A DNA stretch of 64,000 nt from Actinoplanes sp. N902-109 (lineage in GTDB: Bacteria > Actinomycetota > Actinomycetes > Mycobacteriales > Micromonosporaceae). The notes below the pieces were generated by a model that was not told the origin of the DNA, did no database searches, and saw nothing but the letters and a program-made list of their open reading frames with translations. Shown in pieces: positions 34,501 through 43,213 of this stretch. The first letter of the stretch is position 1, and every line of letters begins with the position of its first letter. A program made the translations under genes and the position numbers. The stretch lies in contig NC_021191.1 of the NCBI RefSeq assembly GCF_000389965.1, positions 5,333,501-5,397,500 on the forward strand, in the 5' to 3' direction.

Positions 34501-36597
34501 CTAGCGTGTCCCCGCGATGTCGAGGGTGATGTCGGACATGGGGTAGCTCACGCAGGTGCGGACGGTGCCCGTCGACGCCAGGGCGGGGTCCGGCGGGGTG
34601 ACTGTGCCGTCGCACAGCCGCACGATGCAGTCGCCGCAGGTGCCCACGGTGCAGGAGAAGGGCAGCGGGAGGCCGGCGGCCAGGGCAGCGTCGAGGAGGG
34701 TCTGGCCGGGTTCCACGGTGGCCGTACCGCGGGAAGTGACCGTCAGTTGCCGGGGAATCGTCGGGGGTGCCGGGGGGCCGGGGGCGCGGGTGTAGGTCTC
34801 GCGGTGGATCCGGGCGGCGGGGGTGCCGCGGGTGAGGATGACCTGCTCGACCAGGTCCATCAGGGCTTCGGGACCGCAGAGGTAGTGCTCGGCGGCCGGG
34901 GCCGGCGCGGCCGCGGTGAGCCAGTGGTCGACGGCGGCGGCGGTGAGGCGGCCGTCCCGGCTGGTCAGCACGTGGGTGACGGTGAGCCGGCCGGGGTGGG
35001 CCTCCGCCAGTTCCGCCAGTGCGTCGGCGAAGATGATGTCGGCGGCGGTGCGACTGCTGTAGAGCAGGCAGACGCGGCCGGCGGCCGGGGCGGCGCACCA
35101 GGCGCGGATCATGCTCAGCATCGGGGTGATGCCGCTGCCCGCCGCCACGAGCACCAGGTCGGCCGGGGCTTGCGGGCCGATGTGGAAGGAGCCCGACGGG
35201 CCGCGCACGGTGAGCCGGTCGCCGACGCGCAGGTTGCGGTGCACGTGGGCGGAGAAGCGGCCACCTTCGACGTGTTTGACGGTGAGCTCGAGGCGGGCCG
35301 AACCGGGGGCTGACGACGCCGAGTAGGCCCGGCGTACGGAACGGCCGTCGATCTCCGTGCCGAGCGTGAAGAACTGCCCGGGGTGGAAGTCGAACGTGCC
35401 GCCGTCCGCAAGCACCAGGGTCATCGCGGCCGGCGTCTCCCGGCGCACCTCGACGACGCGGACGTCGCGCAGCGAGCCGTCGGGCACCACGGCCGGGGGT
35501 GCGCTCCGCCGGGCCGGGACCGGGGTGACGTCCGCGTAGCCCTCCTTGCGCAGACCCGAGCGGTAGGCGCGGTTCATCGCCAGGCGCAGCAGCCGGGTCA
35601 GGCCCGGCACCGCTCCGATGAGTTTCATCAGCCATCCGGGCGGCCCACCGGCGCTGCCGGCCAGGTTGGCGGCGAGGTGCTCGCCGCCCAGGGCCAGCAG
35701 GTCGGGCACCTGGCCGCGGTCGACGTGGGCGGCCGGGTTCCACAGCCGGGCACCGGTCACGGCGTCGCCGGCGGTCAGGTCGGCGTGCTCGACGGCGATG
35801 ACGATCCCCAGGTGCGGCGGCACGCCGCGGAGGGCCAGACCGGCGAGCAGGTCCGGGTCGTCGGTGATCGAGCCGCGGCCGCGTACGTGCAGCACCCCGC
35901 TGCGGCCCGGGACGAGCGCGGCGAAGGAGACCCGGTCGTCGTGCAGCAGGTTGTGCAGGGTGTCGGCGCGTTTGTTGCCCCGGCGATCCGGTACGAGGAC
36001 CGTCCGGCCGTCGAGAAGCCGCACCGCCGCACCCTGATCACCGCGCGGGCTCGTGTCGCTGCCACCGGCACCGTCCCAGGAGGACAGCGCCAGGAACGGT
36101 GCCGCCGCCAGGAAGTCGGCGATGCCGGGGTGGCTCAGCGGCCCGCCCCCGGTGACCTGCGGCGCGGGCGGCACGGGCGGCGGCACGGGTGGCTGCCACA
36201 GCCGGGCGCGCAGGACCGCCTGGGCGCAGTGGACGAAGGCCTCGGTGATGTCGATCGTGGTTGCCGCGGTTGCCGGCGCTCCGGCCGTACCGTTGACCCG
36301 CAGGACCTCGCCGACCCCGGGCAGCAGGAAGAAGAGCGAGACCGCGCCACCCGCCTCGACCGGGCCCGGCGCCGGGACGGCGATGCGGCCGGGCGAGAGC
36401 ACCCGCGCGAAGCCCGGCCGGCCGCCGATGAAGGTCGTGCGGGCGACGCCCCCGGGGTCGCGATAGCCGAACGCCGCGATCGGGCTGTGCGCCAGCACCA
36501 CCCGGCAGCCCTCGTCCAGGGCGCTGATCTGCTTGCGCACGATCATCGGCAGCGGTCGCCCGACGACCGCCTCCAGATCTTCTTTTTCCCAGCTCAT
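34501..36597 (-). CDS. Split-barrel (PNPOx-like) - ferredoxin reductase - [2Fe-2S] ferredoxin fusion
   Basis: A 698-aa multidomain redox protein. Residues 1-330 carry PNPOx-type split-barrel sequence (FIGGRPGFARVLSPGRIAVP; RRGNKRADTLHNLLHDDRVSF). From about 370 to 600 is a ferredoxin-NADP reductase module with FAD motif RRAYSASSAP and NAD motifs AAGSGITPMLSMIR and YLCGPEALMD. The C-terminal plant-type ferredoxin has cluster cysteines C649, C654, C657 and C682 (FSCTVGTCGDC and RTC). It probably passes electrons from NAD(P)H through FAD and the cluster to an unknown acceptor. Start ATG 36597 has no clear Shine-Dalgarno; an AATAAT box ends only 4 nt before it, suggesting leaderless mRNA. Confidence 0.9.
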   Translation of the reverse strand: MSWEKEDLEAVVGRPLPMIVRKQISALDEGCRVVLAHSPIAAFGYRDPGGVARTTFIGGRPGFARVLSPGRIAVPAPGPVEAGGAVSLFFLLPGVGEVLRVNGTAGAPATAATTIDITEAFVHCAQAVLRARLWQPPVPPPVPPAPQVTGGGPLSHPGIADFLAAAPFLALSSWDGAGGSDTSPRGDQGAAVRLLDGRTVLVPDRRGNKRADTLHNLLHDDRVSFAALVPGRSGVLHVRGRGSITDDPDLLAGLALRGVPPHLGIVIAVEHADLTAGDAVTGARLWNPAAHVDRGQVPDLLALGGEHLAANLAGSAGGPPGWLMKLIGAVPGLTRLLRLAMNRAYRSGLRKEGYADVTPVPARRSAPPAVVPDGSLRDVRVVEVRRETPAAMTLVLADGGTFDFHPGQFFTLGTEIDGRSVRRAYSASSAPGSARLELTVKHVEGGRFSAHVHRNLRVGDRLTVRGPSGSFHIGPQAPADLVLVAAGSGITPMLSMIRAWCAAPAAGRVCLLYSSRTAADIIFADALAELAEAHPGRLTVTHVLTSRDGRLTAAAVDHWLTAAAPAPAAEHYLCGPEALMDLVEQVILTRGTPAARIHRETYTRAPGPPAPPTIPRQLTVTSRGTATVEPGQTLLDAALAAGLPLPFSCTVGTCGDCIVRLCDGTVTPPDPALASTGTVRTCVSYPMSDITLDIAGTR

Positions 36598-36607
36598 GAC
36601 ATTATTG

Positions 36608-36621
36608 TGAGCAATTGCTCA
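36608..36621. promoter_or_regulatory. TetR operator palindrome
   Basis: TGAGCAATTGCTCA is a perfect 14-bp palindrome in the 67-bp gap between the divergent fusion-protein and TetR genes. It lies 10 bp from the fusion gene's start and next to its AT-rich presumed -10 box, ideal for repression by the TetR protein. Confidence 0.75.
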
Positions 36622-36664
36622 GGTCCTTGGCTACTCGCTTTTACGCACCCTCGGAGGATCCCCG

Positions 36665-37291
36665 ATGCCGTCGGCCGACCGCCGCCTACAGCCACGTCGC
36701 ACGCCCCGCCAGGTGCGCGCCGAGCTCACCCGCGAACGCATCCTCACCGCCGCTGCTCACGTTTTCGCCGAGCACGGCTACGCCGCCGGCACCACCAACC
36801 GCATCGCCGAACGCGCCCGCATCTCCATCGGCTCGCTGTACCAGTACTTCCCGAACAAGGACGCCATCCTCGCCGCCCTGCTGGTGCAGCACATCGACCG
36901 CGGTACGTGGACCGGGGCCGACCGGATCGACCTGGCCCCGGGCACCCTGCGGACCGCTGTGCAGGCCGTGGTGCGCGACGCCATCACCAACCACAGCGAC
37001 GACCCGCACCTGCTGCGCATCATGATCGAGGAGGCACCGCTGTCGCAGGAGCTCCTCGACACCATCGCCCGGCACGGCAAGGATCGCGTCACCCAGCTGC
37101 GCGACCTGCTCGGCCGGCACCCCGACGTCCGGGTACGCAACCTCGATGTCGCCGCCGAGCTGATCCTGTTCACCGTGGAGCTGAACACCCACAAGCTGAT
37201 GGCCGACCCGCGGAGCATCCCGGTCGAGACCGTCGAACAGGAACTCGTCGACATGGTCACCCGCTACCTGCTCGGCGACCGGCCTGACTGA
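36665..37291 (+). CDS. TetR-family repressor
   Basis: A 208-aa protein with a TetR HTH at about residues 20-65 (RERILTAAAHVFAEHGYAAGTTNRIAERARISIGSLYQYFPNKDAIL) and a helical ligand-binding C-terminal domain. Start ATG 36665 follows GGAGG. It is divergent from the ferredoxin-reductase fusion across a perfect palindrome, so it probably represses that gene and itself. Confidence 0.92.
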   Translation: MPSADRRLQPRRTPRQVRAELTRERILTAAAHVFAEHGYAAGTTNRIAERARISIGSLYQYFPNKDAILAALLVQHIDRGTWTGADRIDLAPGTLRTAVQAVVRDAITNHSDDPHLLRIMIEEAPLSQELLDTIARHGKDRVTQLRDLLGRHPDVRVRNLDVAAELILFTVELNTHKLMADPRSIPVETVEQELVDMVTRYLLGDRPD

Positions 37292-37339
37292 ACCGACGTT
37301 CTTCGATACGCTGCGATGACTGAGGCCATGGGAGGGTGC

Positions 37340-38107
37340 ATGCTCAGAAGAATGCTCACGGGTCTGCTGACGTCCGTCGTGCTCGTCGGGGCGTCCCTGG
37401 CCATGCCGGCCACGGGCGCACACGCGCAGACCCTGACCCCCTACTCCGCCGGCGTGACACAGACCGTCTCCGACTCCATGGTGTGGGCCAACTTCGGCGT
37501 CGCGGCACCGGCGGTGACCCCCGGCGACTACGCCAGCAGCGCGGAGATCCTCGTCAAGGGCGGCCCCACCGGCACCGACTCGGTCGCCATCGGCTGGACC
37601 GTCAACTTGTCGCTCAACGGCGACAGCAACCCGCACCTGTTCGTGTACTGGACGAAGGCCGGGGTCGGGCAGTGCTACAACGCCGGCTGCCCGGGTTACA
37701 CCGCCTACCCGGGCGCGACCTTCACCGCCGGCCAGGCCCTGACCGCGGGCACGGCACAGCGCTTCCGCCTCCTGCACGACGGCGGCGCCTGGTGGTTCTG
37801 GGCCGGCAACACCGCCGGGACGGGCGAATACTTCGGCTACATCAACGACTCCAACTGGGGCACCGCCTGGCCCACGTTCAGCACGGTGCAGGCCTTCGGC
37901 CAGGTCACCGTGGCAGCCGCCGCCCCCACCACCAGGATGGGCAACGGCACCTGCGCCGACAACCCCTCGGCGCTGACCATCGGCAGCCTCGCCTACAACA
38001 CCGCCACCGTCAACCCGACCGCGTTCGCCACCGACTCCAACAAGTACTCGGTCACCATGCTCAGCGCCCGCACGATGCGCTACGGCGGCGACGGCTCCTG
38101 CCCCTGA
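37340..38107 (+). CDS. Secreted neprosin-like (DUF239-type) protein
   Basis: A 255-aa exported protein. The signal peptide is MLRRMLTGLLTSVVLVGASL with cleavage near AHAQ. The mature part has the beta-rich pattern of neprosin-type domains (IGWTVNLSLNGDSNPHLFVYWT, CYNAGCPGYT, WWFWAGNTAGTGEYFGYI), and the paired cysteines could form a disulfide. Some neprosins are glutamic prolyl endopeptidases, but I cannot confirm both catalytic glutamates here, so activity is open. ATG 37340 is preferred, although GGAGGG is only 3 nt away; ATG 37352 is an alternative. Confidence 0.65.
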   Translation: MLRRMLTGLLTSVVLVGASLAMPATGAHAQTLTPYSAGVTQTVSDSMVWANFGVAAPAVTPGDYASSAEILVKGGPTGTDSVAIGWTVNLSLNGDSNPHLFVYWTKAGVGQCYNAGCPGYTAYPGATFTAGQALTAGTAQRFRLLHDGGAWWFWAGNTAGTGEYFGYINDSNWGTAWPTFSTVQAFGQVTVAAAAPTTRMGNGTCADNPSALTIGSLAYNTATVNPTAFATDSNKYSVTMLSARTMRYGGDGSCP

Positions 38108-38119
38108 CCTCGCGCTTCG

Positions 38120-39046
38120 TCATAGGCCTACCGCGTGCACGCCGTACGTGGCCTGCGCGGTGGTGAATCCCTCGTATTTCAACTGGTTGATCAGATCTGA
38201 CCGCGAGAACGACGACGTCTCGAGGTAGGACTCCGCGGTCTTGGCCGCCTGCTTGTTCCAGTTGGGGTGTACGGCATCCACCCCGTGGGTCGACTGGGTG
38301 ATGGAGAAGCCGTCGTGCTTGAGCTGGTGGATCAGTCCTGTGCGGGAGAAAGACGACGACTCCAGGTACGACTCGGCGGTCCGGGTCGCCTGCTCGCTCC
38401 AGTTGGCGTGTACGGCATCCACCCCGTATGTGGCCTGGGCAGTGGTGAAACCCTCGTACTTGAGCTGATGGATCAGCCCCGTGCGGGAGAACGACGACGA
38501 CTCCAGGTACGACTCGGCGGTCTCCCGTGCGTTCTGCTGGGCGACCGTCTCGACCGGTTCCTTCTTGGGCTTCTCGGTCACCGGCGTCCTGGTCACGACC
38601 GGCTTGGCGGTGGCGCCGGTCGTGGCCGGCTCGGGCGCCGTCGTGCTGACAACCGGCTCGGGTGCCTGGGTAGTCGGTTCGGCAGGAACTGCAGCGGTGC
38701 TCTTCACCACCACCGGCGCGGTGATGGACGCCGACGGCGCCAGGACGGTGGACTTGCCGACATCGTCGACCATCGCGACGGTCGCGGCGATCATTGCGAC
38801 GTTGATCAGGCAAGCCAGTCCCCCGAGCGCGGTGCCGAGGATCGCCATCAACCGGTTCGACGATTTCAGGATGCCGGTGACGCCGAGTCCCGCGGCGGTC
38901 AGACCGAGCACCAGGCCGAAGACCGGGAACCACGAGAAGACCACCGCAACGACGCCGACGACCAGTGCCGTGACCGCCAGCGCTCGGCCCTTCGCCGGCG
39001 CTGCCGGTTGCGGGCCGAAAGGGAAGGGCGGGGCGGAGTAGGACAT
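38120..39046 (-). CDS. Membrane protein with three C-terminal Ltp repeats
   Basis: A 308-aa protein. Residues 20-105 contain a DUF4190-like pair of hydrophobic helices (ALAVTALVVGVVAVVFSW and AILGTALGGLACLINVAMIA). A Thr/Pro/Ala-rich linker (110-165) precedes three tandem 47-residue Ltp units (about 174-308) built on TAESYLESSSFSRTGLIHQL and GFTTAQATYGVDAVH. Ltp repeats are known from cell-surface lipoproteins, including a Streptococcus phage superinfection-exclusion protein. Export of the repeats beyond the membrane is expected. I chose ATG 39046 (GGGAGCC upstream, MSYSAPPFPFG), not the longer frame. Confidence 0.85.
   Translation of the reverse strand: MSYSAPPFPFGPQPAAPAKGRALAVTALVVGVVAVVFSWFPVFGLVLGLTAAGLGVTGILKSSNRLMAILGTALGGLACLINVAMIAATVAMVDDVGKSTVLAPSASITAPVVVKSTAAVPAEPTTQAPEPVVSTTAPEPATTGATAKPVVTRTPVTEKPKKEPVETVAQQNARETAESYLESSSFSRTGLIHQLKYEGFTTAQATYGVDAVHANWSEQATRTAESYLESSSFSRTGLIHQLKHDGFSITQSTHGVDAVHPNWNKQAAKTAESYLETSSFSRSDLINQLKYEGFTTAQATYGVHAVGL
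38123..38527 (-). repeat. Three tandem 141-bp coding repeats (Ltp units)
   Basis: Units lie at about 38387-38527, 38246-38386 and 38123-38245 (the last is shortened to 41 codons). Units 1 and 2 share stretches such as GACTCCAGGTACGACTCGGC at the DNA level, indicating recent duplication or conversion. Confidence 0.8.
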
Positions 39047-39413
39047 GACTGGCTCCCGACGGTCGATACCTCGCGATGAGCGGGCGGTGTCGCAGGAACG
39101 CATATCGGCTGTGAGTGGAACGGCTTGAGGCCCTGCAGACGATCGCGCCCTGCGGTGGTGTGATCGAACAACGAATGACAGGCCGCGCAGACTCGCTTCC
39201 GGGCGATGACCCCGATCTGAATGGGTGCGTGGTGTCTTCGGGAGCGTCGACTCATGCCCGGCAAGGTCGGGCGATCAGCTGGGCCGTGGTCAGTGAGTTG
39301 CTGCCGGCGATGGTTTCGGCAGGTTCCTCAGTGTTCCCCTTCGGTGTCCCCGTCCAGCCCCATGCTCTCGCGCCCGGCGCTACGGGGCGGTGACGGCACC
39401 GGCCGTGACGCGG
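39047..39413. other. 367-bp interval with no gene seen
   Basis: It lies between the start of the Ltp gene and the end of the 473-aa gene, both on the minus strand. Short frames here (for example 39115-39393 +) lack an RBS and familiar sequence. It presumably holds the promoter of the Ltp gene; I see no clear consensus. Confidence 0.5.
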
Positions 39414-40835
39414 TCAGTCGTCGTCCAGTGGCACGTCGGCGAGGAACGCGGCGTAGCCGTCCGCTCCGTGTGCCATGGCCGTGGTGTAGACGGCGTCGAC
39501 CGCGGCGGCCAGGGGGTCGGCGGAGGACAGCACGAGCAGCGCCGGAAAGGCGAGGGCCTGCTGGGAGAAGTTCGGCGGGCCGCCCGGCAGGGTGACGGTG
39601 GTGTGCGGCATGCCGGGGTCGAACAACACCCGGCGGGAGGCGGCGCCGCTGGATTCGCCCGTGAGGCCGGCCGGCAGCGGGCCGCCGGCCTCGACCGCCT
39701 CGAGGGCCGCGGCGATCCAGTCGACCTGGTCGAGACCGGCCACCCGCAGCGCCCGGCGGGCGGCCCAGACGGCGACCGTACGCTGGCGGTCGGCGGGCAG
39801 TGCGGCGAGGCGGTCCAGCAGGCGGCGGTCCAGCCGGGCGAGCGCCTGGGCGTGGCCGGACAGCACCCGCAGGCGCTCAGTGGGGGCGCTGCCGCCCCAT
39901 GCCGATGCCTCCTGCTGGGCGCGCAGGCGGCGGGTACGCTCGGCGCGTTCGCGCTCCTCGGCCGCGCGGGCCTGCAGCACAGGCTCCCAGACGGGTGGGG
40001 CGTCCGGTGCCTTGGTGAGCAGATGGTCCCAGATCAGGCCCAGCATGACCGCGTGCCGGCCGATCACTCCCTCGTGGCGCAGGGTGCGCCCGTCGATCCG
40101 TACGACGCCGGCCCGGTCGTCCGGCAGCGCCGCGCCCGCCGCGACCCAGCGCCACTCCAGCGTGTGCTCCCCGGTGCGGGTCAGGTGCACCTCGCGATCG
40201 CCGACCGGTAGCCGGCCCGCCAAGCTGGGCGTCGGCGTGGGGAGCCGGCGCACCACGGTGACGCGCGGCAGCTCCGGGTCGCGTTCCTCATGGGCGTCGT
40301 ACGGCCTGATCACGTCGAGCATCGCGTACTCGGCCGCCTTGTCGCGCTGCGGCGCCCACGCGGGCCGGGTGCCGTCGGTGCGCAGCGTCGCCGGGCCGGT
40401 TTCCTCGGTCACCGGCCACACGACGAGTTCGTGCTGCTCGGGTGGGTCGGCGGCGGTGCGGGTGCTCTCGTCGATCCGGTTGCGCGCATGGGCGCGTACC
40501 CGGAGCAGACCCGGCGGGACGGACAGCGCGGCGAATTCGTCGGCGGTGCTGCCCATCATGCTGTGCACGGACAGTACGCCGCGCGGGCACCACAGGGTCA
40601 GCTCACTGACCGCGTCCCAGCCGGACGGGATCTGCACCGGCTCGCTGTCGCGGATGACGACCCGCAGCTCGATCCAGCCGGTGTGGGTGGCGGCGAATCC
40701 GGTGCACTCCGTCGGGCTGCTCACGTGCAGCAGACTGTCACCGGCCAGATAGATGCCCATGCCGGTGCGCCAATACGGCGCCGAGCGCACCTGATATTGG
40801 CAGTAGTCGACGAACTGCCGCACAAAGCCATTCAT
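39414..40835 (-). CDS. Conserved-looking protein of unknown function
   Basis: A 473-aa soluble protein I do not recognise. The N-terminal half is beta-rich with many tryptophans and polar segments (GMGIYLAGDSLLHVSSP, TGWIELRVVIRDSEPVQIPSGWD). The central part has an Arg/Glu-rich helix (EPVLQARAAEERERAERTRRLRAQQEA, about 300-330), and the C-terminal half is helical. There is no signal peptide or membrane segment. Start ATG 40835 gives a natural start; the same frame continues to 41747 only as antisense of the hydrolase gene. It is divergent from the alpha/beta hydrolase. Confidence 0.7.
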   Translation of the reverse strand: MNGFVRQFVDYCQYQVRSAPYWRTGMGIYLAGDSLLHVSSPTECTGFAATHTGWIELRVVIRDSEPVQIPSGWDAVSELTLWCPRGVLSVHSMMGSTADEFAALSVPPGLLRVRAHARNRIDESTRTAADPPEQHELVVWPVTEETGPATLRTDGTRPAWAPQRDKAAEYAMLDVIRPYDAHEERDPELPRVTVVRRLPTPTPSLAGRLPVGDREVHLTRTGEHTLEWRWVAAGAALPDDRAGVVRIDGRTLRHEGVIGRHAVMLGLIWDHLLTKAPDAPPVWEPVLQARAAEERERAERTRRLRAQQEASAWGGSAPTERLRVLSGHAQALARLDRRLLDRLAALPADRQRTVAVWAARRALRVAGLDQVDWIAAALEAVEAGGPLPAGLTGESSGAASRRVLFDPGMPHTTVTLPGGPPNFSQQALAFPALLVLSSADPLAAAVDAVYTTAMAHGADGYAAFLADVPLDDD

Positions 40836-40883
40836 GACTGACGATTCTCCAGGAGCCGGGCACGGGTTGGGTAAGCTGCGATC

Positions 40884-41756
40884 ATGGCAGAGCTCACGCT
40901 TCCCGGTGGCCGCGTCCTCAGCTACGTCGCCGCGGGACCGGCGGACGGCACCCCGCTGTATCTGCACCACGGAACCCCGTCGTCGGGGCTGGTGTTCGAA
41001 CCGCTCGTCGAGGCGGCGGCCCGCCACGGGCTGCGGATCGTGTCGCACAGCAGGCCGGGCTATGCCGGTTCGACGCCGCTGCCCGGGCGTACGGTCGCGG
41101 CGGTGGCCGACGATGTCGCCGCCGTGCTGGATCACCTGGGGGCGGGACGGTTCCTCAGCCTCGGGTGGTCCGGGGGCGGGCCGCACACGCTGGCCACCGC
41201 CGCCCTGCTGACCGGCCGGTGCGCCGCCGCCGCCACGATTGCCGGCGTGGCGCCGTACGATGCCGAGGGTCTGGACTGGCTCGGCGGCATGGGTGCCGAG
41301 AACATCGAGGAGTTCGGGGCGGCCGCGGCCGGTGAGGCCGAGCTGACCGCTTTCCTCGAGGCGCAGGCGCCGGCGCTGGCCACCGTGCAGGCGCAGCAGA
41401 TGGCCACGGCGATGGGCGACCTGGTCTCCGATGTCGACCGCGGGGTCATCACCGACGAGTTCGCCGAGTATCTCGCCGCGTCGTTCCGCTCGGCGCTGTC
41501 CACCGGCATCGCCGGGTGGCGCGACGACGACCTGGCCTTCGTCCGCGACTGGGGGTTCGACCTGGCCACGATCGGCACGCCGCTGTCGATCTGGCAGGGC
41601 GAGCAGGACCGCATGGTCCCGTACGCCCACGGCCGCTGGCTGGCCGCGCACCTGCCGGGCGCCACGGCGCATCTCGACCCGGCCGCGGGTCACCTGTCCC
41701 TGATGGTGACCGCCTTCGACCGGGTCGTCGCGGAGCTGGTCACCCACCTGCCGTGA
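40884..41756 (+). CDS. Alpha/beta-hydrolase
   Basis: A 290-aa hydrolase with oxyanion HHGTPSSG (about residues 28-35), nucleophile elbow GWSGGG (about 93-98), acid region near WQGEQDRMVPYAHG and a C-terminal histidine in AAGHLSL. The substrate is not predictable. The 3' end overlaps the convergent PNPOx-like gene by 17 bp. Confidence 0.88.
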   Translation: MAELTLPGGRVLSYVAAGPADGTPLYLHHGTPSSGLVFEPLVEAAARHGLRIVSHSRPGYAGSTPLPGRTVAAVADDVAAVLDHLGAGRFLSLGWSGGGPHTLATAALLTGRCAAAATIAGVAPYDAEGLDWLGGMGAENIEEFGAAAAGEAELTAFLEAQAPALATVQAQQMATAMGDLVSDVDRGVITDEFAEYLAASFRSALSTGIAGWRDDDLAFVRDWGFDLATIGTPLSIWQGEQDRMVPYAHGRWLAAHLPGATAHLDPAAGHLSLMVTAFDRVVAELVTHLP

Positions 41757-42300
41757 AAGCCGGCAAGCCGTCGATGCTCTCGCTGTTCTTGGTGCGGCGG
41801 TATGCCGCGAGTTCCTCCGGGCTCTTGCGTTCGCTCCAGCGCAGCAGCAGATCCCGATCCCCCTCGTACGACATGAGCGGCACCGAGTAGCCGCACGAGT
41901 CGCTGACCCGCTCCACGTCGACGAGGATCACCGACCGCGCCCCGCCGAGGTCCGGGGGCTGCGGGAACAACGCGAGCGCCGCCGGCCACGACGGGTCGGT
42001 GAGCGGCACGACCCGGCCGGTGCCGTGCAGCCGCACGATGTTCGGCGACCCGGCGAAGGCGCAGAACATCAGCGTGATGCGGCCGTTGTCGGCCAGGTGC
42101 GCGGCCGTCTCGGCGCCGCTGCCGTGATAGTCCAGGTACGCCACGCGGTGCTCGTCGAGCACCCGGAAGGTGCCGCGCATCCCCTTGGGCGAGACGTTGA
42201 CGTGCCCGTGCGGGCCGGACGGCGCGGTGGCCACGAAGAACATCGGCTGCGCCTCGATGAACTCGCGCAGCCGCTCGGTGATCGCCTCGTGCAGCTTCAT
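41740..42300 (-). CDS. Pyridoxamine-5'-phosphate-oxidase-like flavin/F420-binding protein
   Basis: A 186-aa split beta-barrel protein. MFFVATAPSGPHGHVNVSPKG is the classic N-terminal strand-turn of this family, and SPNIVRLHGTGRVV is another conserved strand. Homologues bind FMN, F420 or heme; the true role is unknown and it is unlikely to be vitamin B6 PdxH, which is longer with different motifs. Confidence 0.85.
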   Translation of the reverse strand: MKLHEAITERLREFIEAQPMFFVATAPSGPHGHVNVSPKGMRGTFRVLDEHRVAYLDYHGSGAETAAHLADNGRITLMFCAFAGSPNIVRLHGTGRVVPLTDPSWPAALALFPQPPDLGGARSVILVDVERVSDSCGYSVPLMSYEGDRDLLLRWSERKSPEELAAYRRTKNSESIDGLPAFTAGG

Positions 42301-42319
42301 GCCGCCATCCTGCCCCGGC

Positions 42320-43132
42320 TCAGGGCTTGCGGGCGACCCCGGCCCAGCAGTTGACCACGTCCAGGTCCAGCGGCTCGGTCCCGGCGTCCGGCCGCCACTC
42401 GGTGTTCGGCACGATCCCCGGCTCGACCAGGTCCAGCCCGGCGAACAGCTCGGCGATCTCGGCGCGCCCCCGCAGCCAGAAGTCGGACTTGCCCTGCTCG
42501 ACCACCGCCAGCGTCTCGGCGGCTGCGGCCGGTGCCATGAAATCGGCGGTGGCGTGCGTGACCACCAGGAAGCTGCCCGGTGCCAGCGCAGCGAGCAGGT
42601 CGCGCACGATCGGCGCGGCGGCGCCCCGGCCCGGGATGAAGTGCAGCACCGCGACCAGCATCAGCGCGACCGGCCGGGACAGATCCAGGGTGTCGCGCAC
42701 CTCGGGCCGGCCCAGGATGTCCGCCGGGTCCCGCAGGTCGGCGTGGAGGTAGGCGGTCGCCCCCTCGGGCCGGCTGCTCAGCAGCGCGCGGGCGTGGCTG
42801 AGCACCAGCGGGTCGTTGTCCACGTACACGATCCGGCACTCCGGGGCGACGGCCTGGGCCACCTCGTGGGTGTTGTTCGCCGTCGGCAGCCCGGTGCCGA
42901 TGTCGAGGAACTGCCGCACCCCCTGCTCGGCTGCCAGATGCCGGACGGCCCGGCGCAGCACCCCCCGATTGGCCACGGCGGCGGCCCGTACCCCGGGGAA
43001 CGCCCGCTCGATGGCATCCCCGGACTCCCGGTCAGCGGCGAAATTGTCCTTGCCGCCCAGCCAGTAGTCGTACCGCCGAGCCGGATGAGCCACCGAACTG
43101 TCGATCACCGCGCCACCCCCGTTGCCGCCCAC
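42320..43132 (-). CDS. SAM-dependent methyltransferase, DUF574/Methyltransf_19 family
   Basis: A 270-aa protein with the family's N-terminal HPARRYDYWLGGKDNFAADRE, SAM-binding loop FLDIGTGLPTANN (acidic residue and glycines) and acidic end of strand 2 in VYVDNDPLVL. This actinobacterial family is abundant and mostly uncharacterised. Start GTG 43132 gives the usual short N-terminal extension; GTG 43108, with a GGGGGTGG site, is an alternative. Confidence 0.88.
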   Translation of the reverse strand: MGGNGGGAVIDSSVAHPARRYDYWLGGKDNFAADRESGDAIERAFPGVRAAAVANRGVLRRAVRHLAAEQGVRQFLDIGTGLPTANNTHEVAQAVAPECRIVYVDNDPLVLSHARALLSSRPEGATAYLHADLRDPADILGRPEVRDTLDLSRPVALMLVAVLHFIPGRGAAAPIVRDLLAALAPGSFLVVTHATADFMAPAAAAETLAVVEQGKSDFWLRGRAEIAELFAGLDLVEPGIVPNTEWRPDAGTEPLDLDVVNCWAGVARKP

Positions 43133-43213
43133 TGTGGAGGCTCACGGTACCCGCCGCTGCCGACCACCACCCGGTCGCCCCGCAACCCCCAGCGGCAGCC
43201 ACGACGCACGGTC

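Noticed and set aside
39414..41747. Extension of the unknown 473-aa protein to 777 aa
   Set aside because: The extra N-terminal 304 residues are antisense to the alpha/beta hydrolase; ATG 40835 is a natural start.
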